A DNA stretch of 64,000 nucleotides from G963665815 sp942492065 (GTDB lineage: Bacteria > Cloacimonadota > Cloacimonadia > Cloacimonadales > JAIOQZ01). The notes below the pieces were generated by a model. The model had not been told where the DNA came from. It made no database searches and saw only the letters and a program-made list of their open reading frames with translations. Where the stretch lies: NCBI GenBank assembly GCA_942492065.1, contig CALODV010000013.1, positions 434,001 to 498,000 of the forward strand, written 5' to 3'. This document shows positions 33,801 to 41,431 of this stretch, piece after piece (position 1 is the first letter of the stretch; every line of letters begins with the position of its first letter). The translations under genes and the position numbers were made by a program.

Positions 33801-35232
33801 CTTTCAGGAACTCTTCCGGAGTTTTATTCATTCCGGCCATTGTGTAAAGAGCTTCAACATAATTCACATAATTATCATAAATATGCTTATCATACTTTTC
33901 ATCTTTAAATTGCTGGAACTTCTCATATGAATCTGTAAGTTCTTTGTATTTTTCAAGCTTTACATACTCAGGGTCCTGAGCGAAAGCATTATAATATCTG
34001 TTAAACAGAAACTCGTAAGCCTCTCGGATAATTTTTAATTCACCTGATACATCTTTTGCTGCTGAATCAACATTAGTCTTGTACCAGTCTGAGTCTGTGT
34101 TATAATTTTCTACCAGACGAACTTTTTCTTTAATAATAAGGTCTTCCAGTTCTTTATCGCTTGCTGCTCTTGAGTTGGAAGGATTTCGAGTAAGCAGGAC
34201 TCTTATTGAGTCTATAATAGCAGGATTCTCAGGAGACATGGGATATATTGATACATAAGCATTATATAAATCCATTGCCTGCATTGGAGAATTCAAATCT
34301 CTTTTGTATTCAATAGCTTTGTTCAGAATTTGCTTACCATACTTTTCATCAACAATCTGATTAAAAAGTTCAATAGCTTTGGCTGCAGCTATTGAATATT
34401 GTTCATAATTGCCGCCGTCAAACTCAACAAATGAATAGGCAAGGTTTTCTACTGCATCAACTTCGAAATATGTTTTCAGACGTTCATTTCCTTCTTTTCT
34501 GATTTTATCGAGAATGAGTGTAAAATCAGTAATTGATTCTTCGTACAAGCCACTTGCAAATTTAGCCCATGCTCTGTATGCAAGACCATAATCTTTATAC
34601 TTTTCATCTTCAGATTTTTGAGCTAAATAGTCAAAATAAGAGATAGCTGTCTGATAGTATTTTAATGGTGACCTTGCATCAAGTGCCAGATTATAATATA
34701 TATTACCAAGACGGTAAATTGCATCGTCTCTAAGATCAGAATTAGGCATCTTGAAAACTTCATTATAAGCGTCAACTGCCTCACTGATTCTGGCATTATC
34801 TTTTATAAGTCTTAAAGAATCAGGCCAGCTTTCAACATCAATACCTTCGGTGTAAAGGTTTCGGGTTCTGCCTTCATCTACACGTTGAGATTCAGCTTGA
34901 AACAGGTAGAAAGCTTTCTGGTACAAAACAACATCTTTATCAGTAAAATCAGGATCAATTTCAAGAACTTTGCTGTAGAGTTTTGCAGGTTTTAACGGAT
35001 TATCAATACCATCGACCTGAGCACTGATTTCAGCAAGCTGAAAATAGAGGAACGCAAGGTCAGGTGAGTCCGGGTTTTCGTTTATAAAACTTTCAGTTTT
35101 TCTGAATAATTCCCGCTTGTAAGCATCATTTTTCTCTTTTCGTTTTGCTAATTCTTCATATGATGTCACAACTGACAACATAATATTACTGATGAAAAGG
35201 AATATTATTAGATAACTAATTTTCTTTCCCAT
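30886..35232 (-). CDS. Very large exported TPR protein with C-terminal beta domains
   Basis: 1448 aa with a signal peptide (about 1-22). Residues ~30-1050 are degenerate tetratricopeptide-like repeats, recognisable by repeated pairs such as YYQTAISYFDYLAQKSEDEK, YNRAEIRFKNAKFDSAYVDY and the KALALADNEDQ block. The last ~300 residues are predicted beta, with two segments resembling galactose-binding-like modules. One lies around 1210-1300 (VNNNILNVQ...GNNTFVFKV) and one around 1350-1440 (DGEIKVVGDEYASIWINGQEV...GENTILVKVTS). It is probably a periplasmic or outer-membrane scaffold of the TolQR/AgmX machine, comparable in position to GltD/GltE-type TPR proteins. Family not recognised by name. Confidence 0.8.
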   Translation of the reverse strand: MGKKISYLIIFLFISNIMLSVVTSYEELAKRKEKNDAYKRELFRKTESFINENPDSPDLAFLYFQLAEISAQVDGIDNPLKPAKLYSKVLEIDPDFTDKDVVLYQKAFYLFQAESQRVDEGRTRNLYTEGIDVESWPDSLRLIKDNARISEAVDAYNEVFKMPNSDLRDDAIYRLGNIYYNLALDARSPLKYYQTAISYFDYLAQKSEDEKYKDYGLAYRAWAKFASGLYEESITDFTLILDKIRKEGNERLKTYFEVDAVENLAYSFVEFDGGNYEQYSIAAAKAIELFNQIVDEKYGKQILNKAIEYKRDLNSPMQAMDLYNAYVSIYPMSPENPAIIDSIRVLLTRNPSNSRAASDKELEDLIIKEKVRLVENYNTDSDWYKTNVDSAAKDVSGELKIIREAYEFLFNRYYNAFAQDPEYVKLEKYKELTDSYEKFQQFKDEKYDKHIYDNYVNYVEALYTMAGMNKTPEEFLKAREAFINLNERYPENENYYDNEFRIFLCIDEIRNQVKDLDETDVSANEGPDSTVATGISRQEADSMYVDATLKFEKILRNPKYAEMDKENLLSKIVYNRAEIRFKNAKFDSAYVDYEKLLELEIENNVKKRAYLQLAVLNEKKNEFVLSREYFEKALALADNEDQEMIRTNIDASIQSNAKKLKTGGDLVQSAEGYLELADRYKDKDRKKSRGFVVEAINTYKQVPDYQKAIDLWLSLSEELITPKPVDENKVEVLTYYKNSWDIADSLMNDLEQGKDLRYRFIALYPNSNEAYQLHIEIIKMYEEGAFKNIETAAEMYMDLYENSRSMDLGTEKREDLYLQAFKLYSELGNEDKVIELSLDFEKKYPDHPAAMSMLIEVAKKYKDQNKEEEFKQMAQYIHRKDPNNNLLSNIAASELREIYMEADSLFKTKDFGAMNDKIFEYKRLENKYLKENLDIKVDIVHEDFEYWKDYVNYYDNFDRTFDRVNSSFLERTPQQLLKVNNLTRFGRNFKGRIKKLKEDADKASEDLAKLFVDGRNYEMKPEQETKILYTIGYCYEYATEVLLEQTQKFSEVSMDANEAKNTGVGHYNEFKKLLFGYVAPYRQELLNTAAARYMELYENYYKNKDYRDDYYQHPYDKLVEWGVMTDKVYADSDVNSWKINSIDMGADFAVSSLNTDWITAVVSDSVESRGTKYPMWSVNTGFVNYYKNSLNIEMIPEIVTFTYVAVSQAEISVNNNILNVQHAKSDSVKIDGENYFVYKVQTLDNIVAGNNTFVFKVEPASTSKFSANVTAQYDADKLEYFRTTEKKVLVSDFTWMTKEAEDIDPAIAQIDSTWSFAGKDLSVFYKVNIEGMSAEESDAIGIWAPNPDSTRVYSVYFWKKINVDHEFLDGEIKVVGDEYASIWINGQEVMYEFPIDLDSNLNKVFPSPVILDSSQFKQGENTILVKVTSRESWKSLYFDMRYTVKKPE

Positions 35233-35252
35233 TGATGTGCCTTTTAGTTTAA

Positions 35253-37280
35253 TTATTCGCCTGATTGTGATTCAGGATTGTCTATTTTTTCATTAACAGA
35301 TGATGCATTCTTGTAATCTTCCTGCATTAACTTGAATTCATCATCATATTCCTTAGCTCGTGCATAAAGAATATCTAATTTAGTAAAATTGTATCTCTGG
35401 TCTATTTCTTTCAGTCTATCCTGGAATGTTTTTATACGCTCTGAATAGCTAGCAAAAATCTTTGAGTTCTCGTCATCAAGAAGACTCTTCTCTTTCTTAA
35501 CTCTTTTTGCCAGCACCTTGTTAAAGTTCTTAACAACTAGTTTTCTTGTGAGAGCATAATTCTCCTTGAGCAACTGAGCACTTTTGATTTCTTCAGTTAT
35601 CACCTGCTGGATCAGCTCGGTAGAATCAACTTCACCAAACGAACTAACAGCTATAGATTCCAAAGCCTTTTTAAGATCATTCAACAATTCCTGATTCTTC
35701 TGTGCAGATGTTACAAGTCTGGTTTTGTTCTTCTTTTCGCCGTACTTTTCTATACTTTTATATGTTTCAACAACCTTTTCCATATAATAGACTTCGCTGT
35801 TAATAGCATAAGAAAGCTGATAGTCTTCCACGGTAAAGTTTTCCAGATTCGCAAGACTTTGAATCGTCTTAAACCTGACAATATCCTCATCAAGATCATC
35901 AATTAAAGCGTCCATAGCTTTAGGAATCTTTTTATTGGATGTTGTCTCAAGAACATGTATCATGTTTTCCATTTCATTAATAGTGCCGTTATAACTGAAG
36001 TATTCTTCTTCTAAGATAGCGAGTTTCAATATATCATCATCAGAAACACCCATTGTAATGTCGAGTAATGCATCACTGGATGTTCTGGCAGCATTGTTGA
36101 ATTTTTCTAGTTTTTCAGCAATCTTCTTTCTTTGTTCCACATCCTGAGTCTGAGCATGTTGATCTTTAAGAACTTTAATTTTATCCATTAAACGCTCTTT
36201 GGTAACTAAAAGCTCTGAAATCTTCTCAGCATCAGTAATAGCATTCTGAATTTCTTCATCTGCACTATCCAGTTCACCTTGCAGCTGAAACATTACTGCA
36301 TAAAGGTAACTTGCAGAATTGAAATAGTCTCCGGTATTAGGACCATCAAGAATATATTTAAGGTATCTTTGAGCTTCATCAAATCTGTTGTTTTTAATTG
36401 CCAGAAGGAAAAGCTCATACCAGAACTCATTAGAAGGTTCATCCTGGGTTAATTCATTGTATTTATCATAACAATAAATTGCCTTTTCAAAATCATTACG
36501 TTCCTGATACAATCGTCCTAGTGATAAATAAACATAATCTATGTTTGCTCCATTATCACCTTTATCATTAACATATTCCAGAAATTTTTCGATTGCATAC
36601 TCTAACCCATATTCGGAATAACCTATTAGAGTCAACATCAAATCAGCTTTTTCCCCGTATACAGGAGAAGTTTTCAGTGATGTAAATATGGTTTCGGATG
36701 ATGCAATGTCGCCCAGGTTGTAATAAGCATTACCAAGCCAGAATTTCTGGTTTTCGTCCTCGGTCCAGTTATAATGATTCTTATGGAGAGATATCAGTTC
36801 TCTATCCATACCGGTCATGAAATAAACATATTCCAACCAGTATATAGCGTCTTTTCTTTTATCTGTATTAGAAGAGTTTCCTACAAACTCCTCAAGTGAA
36901 TATTGGGCACGGGTCAGTCTACCCTCAAGAATCATTATCCTTGCTTGATAATAAGCAATATATCCTTTGAGGTATGCAACATCTCCATATACAATATCTA
37001 TATTATTCATCTCATCCTGTGCAGCCTTGAGCACTTTCAGCAGCAATACCTCATCAAGTACTGCAGCGTCTGAGTTAAATAATCTTGTTATGGTTGCCTG
37101 ATCACCCTTTTCAGAGAGCTTTTTAACAACTTCTTTCTTCTCAGCAAGACGACTGAGCTGGTCAATCTCTCCACTGAGTTCATTCACTATTGCTGCCTCA
37201 AAAGATTGCTCTTGCTGAGCAAACATGTTAAAAGCAGCCAGTATAATAAAAAGACATAAGAAAACTGATTTAATTTTCAT
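35253..37280 (-). CDS. Exported TPR/coiled-coil protein
   Basis: 675 aa with a signal peptide (about 1-21, cleavage near MFAQ-QEQ). Residues ~100-330 contain tetratricopeptide-like repeats (for example QKFWLGNAYYNLGDIASSET and YVYLSLGRLYQERNDFEKAI). From ~330 to the end come long charged helices, predicted coiled coil. It starts 2 nt before the end of the barrel-protein gene region (the barrel gene ends at 37282) and lies 20 nt upstream of the giant TPR gene. Probably a periplasmic adaptor of the same complex. Function not known. Confidence 0.82.
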   Translation of the reverse strand: MKIKSVFLCLFIILAAFNMFAQQEQSFEAAIVNELSGEIDQLSRLAEKKEVVKKLSEKGDQATITRLFNSDAAVLDEVLLLKVLKAAQDEMNNIDIVYGDVAYLKGYIAYYQARIMILEGRLTRAQYSLEEFVGNSSNTDKRKDAIYWLEYVYFMTGMDRELISLHKNHYNWTEDENQKFWLGNAYYNLGDIASSETIFTSLKTSPVYGEKADLMLTLIGYSEYGLEYAIEKFLEYVNDKGDNGANIDYVYLSLGRLYQERNDFEKAIYCYDKYNELTQDEPSNEFWYELFLLAIKNNRFDEAQRYLKYILDGPNTGDYFNSASYLYAVMFQLQGELDSADEEIQNAITDAEKISELLVTKERLMDKIKVLKDQHAQTQDVEQRKKIAEKLEKFNNAARTSSDALLDITMGVSDDDILKLAILEEEYFSYNGTINEMENMIHVLETTSNKKIPKAMDALIDDLDEDIVRFKTIQSLANLENFTVEDYQLSYAINSEVYYMEKVVETYKSIEKYGEKKNKTRLVTSAQKNQELLNDLKKALESIAVSSFGEVDSTELIQQVITEEIKSAQLLKENYALTRKLVVKNFNKVLAKRVKKEKSLLDDENSKIFASYSERIKTFQDRLKEIDQRYNFTKLDILYARAKEYDDEFKLMQEDYKNASSVNEKIDNPESQSGE

Positions 37281-37281
37281 A

Positions 37282-38397
37282 CTATTCTTCTTCTTCTAAT
37301 AAACTCTTAATTGCTTCCAATTCTTTTTCTGCTTCTTTACGTTTAGCCCTAATAGCTTCAAGCTCTTGTAAAAGAGGATTTCCACCTGATTGTTCCTGAA
37401 CTTCTTTTTTACCCTGTCTTACAGTACGTCTTCCTGAAGGTACTGATGATGTTGCTGTATTTCCTTCAACAGCATTTCTTTCATCATACTTCAATTCAGA
37501 CCAGGTATCTACAGCGTATTTTACACTTAATGCGAATTTTGGATCACTTTCTACATCGTTGAAGACTTCTTCAAGTCTGTACATTCCAGCACTGATAGTC
37601 CACTTCTTAATTGAAACACTACCACCGATATTAAGGTTGTGACCGTCAATCTCAGCAAATACAGATGCAAGATCTGATACTTTTGCTTCAATACCGCCAA
37701 ACAGTCCGTTAAATTTCTTGGAAAAATCAACGTTTCCAACAAATTTTCCCTGTCCAAGTCCGAGATGCATTACTGATTCAAGGTAATCAATACCAAAGTT
37801 CTGTAAAAATGGTACATCTGCCCATACAACAGATTTACTTATTACGAAATACCAAGAATTCTCAATGTAATCATCAATATCCTGATACTGATAATCTTCA
37901 TTAACCGAATAAAGTTGGTTATCATAATAATGATTTCCCTGTAATGAATCTACTACCCAGTATTCTTCATCAATCATCTCATCTTCATCCCAGTCTCTGA
38001 AATCTTTTATCGGGGAAAAGAGGTTATTGATTCCAAATGCAATGGCAGGTCTGGACTCAGTTTCCTTGAAAAGCTGGATTTTAAAATTAGCAAGAAATTC
38101 ATGATTTGCATCATAAATTAAAGCTAATTCAGCTCTGTCGTATAAACCGATATTGACCATACCGGCATAGGTGAAATCATACTGATCAGCATCAAGAACT
38201 ATTTGACCTGTATCAGTACTGTCTTTTTCGATTCCATTAATTCCCTGACCACCTGAGCCAATGACGGACACTTCCATCATTTTATGTGGTAAAACTCTTG
38301 CAGAAGGAATATTAAATCCTCCCATGGACGTAAATGGAACACCATTCAGTGCTGCTAGCAAAAGCAAGACAACAAAAATCAAGAGCGTTTTTTTCAT
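37282..38397 (-). CDS. Exported outer-membrane beta-barrel-like protein with C-terminal coiled coil
   Basis: 371 aa, first gene of the operon. Signal peptide about 1-19. The mature part begins SMGGFNIPSARVLPHKMMEVS, a start typical of YjbH/porin-like barrels. It then alternates short amphipathic strands ending in aromatics (AELALIYDANHEFLANFKI, WYFVISKSVVWADV, DLASVFAEIDGHNLNIGGS). The last ~70 residues switch to a basic linker and a charged coiled coil (LEAIRAKRKEAEKELEAIK), which would sit in the periplasm and could contact the TPR proteins. A GGAGG ribosome site lies 10 nt upstream. Confidence 0.75.
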   Translation of the reverse strand: MKKTLLIFVVLLLLAALNGVPFTSMGGFNIPSARVLPHKMMEVSVIGSGGQGINGIEKDSTDTGQIVLDADQYDFTYAGMVNIGLYDRAELALIYDANHEFLANFKIQLFKETESRPAIAFGINNLFSPIKDFRDWDEDEMIDEEYWVVDSLQGNHYYDNQLYSVNEDYQYQDIDDYIENSWYFVISKSVVWADVPFLQNFGIDYLESVMHLGLGQGKFVGNVDFSKKFNGLFGGIEAKVSDLASVFAEIDGHNLNIGGSVSIKKWTISAGMYRLEEVFNDVESDPKFALSVKYAVDTWSELKYDERNAVEGNTATSSVPSGRRTVRQGKKEVQEQSGGNPLLQELEAIRAKRKEAEKELEAIKSLLEEEE

Positions 38398-38446
38398 AAT
38401 TATATTACCTCCAAAGGTTATAAAAATTCATTTTAATCTAATCTAA

Positions 38447-38474
38447 GTTTTATGATTTGACACTGTTAAGTCAA
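38447..38474 (-). promoter_or_regulatory. Promoter of the envelope-motor operon
   Basis: Minus-strand TTGACT (complement of 38469-38474), 16-bp spacer, TAAAAC (complement of 38447-38452). The region is divergent: TTGACA on the plus strand at 38457-38462 forms, with the minus -35, an imperfect inverted repeat TTGAC-N8-GTCAA, and could serve yraN. Confidence 0.4.
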
Positions 38475-38490
38475 GTTATTTTTTTTGAGC

Positions 38491-38868
38491 ATGGTCAAAA
38501 AAATCGGACAAGCCGGAGAAGAACTAGCCCTTACTTATTTAATTAATAAGGGTTACAAGATATTAGAACATAACTATTTCTCTAAATTTGGAGAAGTAGA
38601 TATCATTGCTTTTCATCAAGATACTATAGTTTTTATTGAAGTAAAAACAAGAAAAAGCACAATCCAAAACGCTTTGTCAAGTATTTCTCCCAAAAAACAG
38701 AAAAAAATTTCCAGAACTGCTCTGACATACATCAGAGATCATCCGGACTTTTCATACAATCTAACCAGATTTGATGTAATAGCAATTATTAAAAAAAACA
38801 GTAACTGGTCAATAAAACACATTGAAAATGCTTTCTCACCAGCTACTGAAATTTATGATTATTATTAG
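38491..38868 (+). CDS. yraN: YraN/UPF0102 family nuclease-fold protein
   Basis: 125 aa. Family pattern: GQAGEELALTYLINKGYKILE at the start (quoted in part: AGEELALTYL), then FGEVDIIAF and VFIEVKTRKS, which supply the PD-(D/E)xK-type residues (E...D...ExK). Function is not firmly known; members occur beside rplS/rnhB in many genomes. The ATG at 38491 is preferred over an in-frame TTG at 38485; no clear ribosome site. Transcribed divergently from the envelope-motor operon and convergently with the GWxTD genes, whose last stop is only 6 nt away. Confidence 0.9.
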   Translation: MVKKIGQAGEELALTYLINKGYKILEHNYFSKFGEVDIIAFHQDTIVFIEVKTRKSTIQNALSSISPKKQKKISRTALTYIRDHPDFSYNLTRFDVIAIIKKNSNWSIKHIENAFSPATEIYDYY

Positions 38869-38874
38869 TAAAAA

Positions 38875-40290
38875 TTAATACTTCAATTCTGCTTCATCAA
38901 AGTTATCTCCAAAGTACTTTCTCCAGTTTCTTTCGATGTTTTCCGATGGGTCCTTGTCATTACTGCCATACATAAGCTTAAAGACTCCGTTTGAACTGGT
39001 ATCGATAAATAAATAGACAGCGTTGACTCCACCTTGCATGTATACCCATTTTTCATATCTTCTGTTAGTTATAAGTATATCAGAATATGCGTCAAGATCG
39101 TCAGAACCATCGGTCCCGCTGTTTAGGGCTTTTATAGTTTCATCACGTTCAAACTCAGAAGGTTCTCCATATTTGATATAGATCCTGCCCATATCTGTTT
39201 CCCAACCATTGAGAATGCTTTGAAATCTTGTGTTGGCTGTATTAACTCTTTTCTTTATTTCATCTATAAAGGTCTGATCAAATCTCCTCCAGAACATCTC
39301 TATCTGCTTCACCTTACCTTCTTTTGTAAGATTTTCCCATTTCGCCGTGTCCTTCTGATCTGCAAAATAGTTGATCAGCTTTATCTCATCATCAATATCT
39401 GGAAAAAATCTAACGGAATTCACAACCATTTTAGCAAAAGCAATTTTTTCGGTTTTCTCGGAACTTTTACCCGTAGTTACGTTTGTAACTTTAACTTTCA
39501 CATCATAACGGGCGACACCATCTGTAAAATTTTCAGGTCTGATAATCATAGGATAATGTCTTTCATTAACCATTTCGTCAGTACTATTAGTAAGATTTGC
39601 CAGCACTTCTTCCTGACCATTCCTGATAACGGATATCTTTTCTTCAAAATCACTGCGAACGCTGTTATCACCATAGTATTCGTAATACAGATGAACTTTG
39701 TAACCTTCAGTGAACAGGTGAGTAGGGTTTACAAAATATACAGAGTCTCTTCTACCCAGCTTTTCAGGAAATACCGGATTATACTTCATAACGTTATCGG
39801 AAAACTCAAGGTCACTCAGAAAATTGTTCTCAGTCTTGTTGAAGACTTTTGTTTTTCCATTCCAGACAAATTCATTTCCAGTGATAAAATCTGATATTGT
39901 AAGCCTGATATCCAATCCCTCCCTCGATGGATTCAGCATTACTTTATCTGTGTAATACGCATCCTTCTTCTGTGAGTGTATTTTATCTCTGGCGTGTATC
40001 ACTTTTTGTGTCTTTTCAATCTCGTGTTCCTGTCCCTGATAAATCAATGTTAATGTTACTTCGAGATTTGCGGTAAATAAAGTCGCACCACTTTCAAGAT
40101 TACTATTGATAAACATCATCTGGTCGAAAGGCACAGAATATACCAATTCATACCTTGAAACACCCTTCTCATTCAAAAATACATTTTCTTCAATAATAGC
40201 ATTCACTTGATCAGCGTATACAAGCCCTGAAAAGCTGATCAGGATGACAGCAGATATAATCTGCAGCACAAGCTTAGTTTTGTAATTCAT
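38875..40290 (-). CDS. GWxTD domain protein 1
   Basis: 471 aa. Signal peptide about 1-26 (ISAVILISFSGLVYA). The middle is predicted beta. The C-terminal GWxTD domain starts with a helical region ending WRRFDQTFIDEIKKRVN and has the signature GWETDMGRIYIKYGEPSE (about 355-372), then the WVYMQGGVNAVYLFID segment. These proteins are restricted largely to FCB and related phyla; function unknown. Start at ATG 40290 with GGAGCG 9 nt upstream. An ATG at 40305 is also in frame. Overlaps the previous GWxTD gene by 17 bp. Confidence 0.88.
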   Translation of the reverse strand: MNYKTKLVLQIISAVILISFSGLVYADQVNAIIEENVFLNEKGVSRYELVYSVPFDQMMFINSNLESGATLFTANLEVTLTLIYQGQEHEIEKTQKVIHARDKIHSQKKDAYYTDKVMLNPSREGLDIRLTISDFITGNEFVWNGKTKVFNKTENNFLSDLEFSDNVMKYNPVFPEKLGRRDSVYFVNPTHLFTEGYKVHLYYEYYGDNSVRSDFEEKISVIRNGQEEVLANLTNSTDEMVNERHYPMIIRPENFTDGVARYDVKVKVTNVTTGKSSEKTEKIAFAKMVVNSVRFFPDIDDEIKLINYFADQKDTAKWENLTKEGKVKQIEMFWRRFDQTFIDEIKKRVNTANTRFQSILNGWETDMGRIYIKYGEPSEFERDETIKALNSGTDGSDDLDAYSDILITNRRYEKWVYMQGGVNAVYLFIDTSSNGVFKLMYGSNDKDPSENIERNWRKYFGDNFDEAELKY

Positions 40291-41431
40291 AATTATTCGC
40301 TCCATATTTTTCTATAAATAAAAACACTTCATTCTGAGTATAATATAACCAAATCTGGATATTACTGAAATCATTTACTGCCTCATAGAAAGATTCCAGT
40401 ACTGTTCCAGTAAAAAGATCGTTATAATCTTCAGCTCGCGGGTAAGACTCTTCGATGATCTCATCAGGTTGTCCATATTCCAGAAATACTCTGCCCATAT
40501 CGGTATCCCATCCCATTTTGTAGCCCAGTACGGAAAATTTCTCGTTGCAGAGTTTTATAGCATTATAAAATGCAAGCTGATATTCGTTTACATTATCACC
40601 TGCTGTCCTGTCAGTCTGTGTCCAGTAGCTGTCCAGTGCAGACTCTAAATCCTCAGGCTTCATTGCATTCAGTTTTCTGATCAAATTACTTCTTTCAATA
40701 ATCTGCAACTGCTCAATCTGTTCCCGTCCTGAGTGACTTCTCCTGAATTTATATGCAGAAGAATCCAGTTTATATCTGAGGTCATTAGATTTTCCATTCA
40801 GAGAATACCTGAATACCTGTTTCAGGTTCTTTTCATCAGGTTTGAGCTTAATTTTGTAAAGTAAATATTCGCTATCTCTTGCATAATTTTGTTCCTGCTC
40901 TGTTTCAATAGCGCTTAGAACGGCTTTTTTCTCAGAGCTATAATGCAGAATAACAACGGAATCGGCATCATCAACATTACCATCAGGTTCATATACTGAT
41001 TCCCCAGAATAACAGAATGCATACAGAGAACTATTAGTCAAACTTTTACCTCTGTTGTTTCTAATATGCAGCCTGATATCTTTCTCGTAATTTACAGACT
41101 GAATATGAATTATTATCAAATACTGTCCATCATCAAGGTCGGTAATATATAGTTTTGGATATTTTTTTCTATTAACCTCAGCCCTATTATTGAAATGCAG
41201 ATACACTTCAGAAGTTTCAGAAAATTTTGTTTTGTGTTTTTTATCATATATACTGATTTTTAACTCAGACTCTGTGATATATTTTCCCTTACTATGCCTG
41301 AAATTAAAGAGTGAGTATGGTAAACTCATATAAATGAAGGTTTTCCCTCCTACAGTCTCCAACATGTAATCGACTGCCGGACAAAGTGATACTATCAATA
41401 ACATTATAACCAGCAGTAATGAAACTTTCAT
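40274..41431 (-). CDS. GWxTD domain protein 2
   Basis: 385 aa. Signal peptide about 1-19 (LLLVIMLLIVSLCPAVD). Predicted beta-rich N-terminal part, then a long helical stretch (EQIEQLQIIERSNLIRKLNA). The signature is GWDTDMGRVFLEYGQPDEI (about 308-326), followed by IQIWLYYTQNEVFLFIEKYG. A distant paralog of the next gene, so the pair may form a heterocomplex. The ATG overlaps the dnaE stop as TAATG, so both GWxTD genes probably ride on the dnaE transcript. Confidence 0.88.
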   Translation of the reverse strand: MKVSLLLVIMLLIVSLCPAVDYMLETVGGKTFIYMSLPYSLFNFRHSKGKYITESELKISIYDKKHKTKFSETSEVYLHFNNRAEVNRKKYPKLYITDLDDGQYLIIIHIQSVNYEKDIRLHIRNNRGKSLTNSSLYAFCYSGESVYEPDGNVDDADSVVILHYSSEKKAVLSAIETEQEQNYARDSEYLLYKIKLKPDEKNLKQVFRYSLNGKSNDLRYKLDSSAYKFRRSHSGREQIEQLQIIERSNLIRKLNAMKPEDLESALDSYWTQTDRTAGDNVNEYQLAFYNAIKLCNEKFSVLGYKMGWDTDMGRVFLEYGQPDEIIEESYPRAEDYNDLFTGTVLESFYEAVNDFSNIQIWLYYTQNEVFLFIEKYGANNYELQN

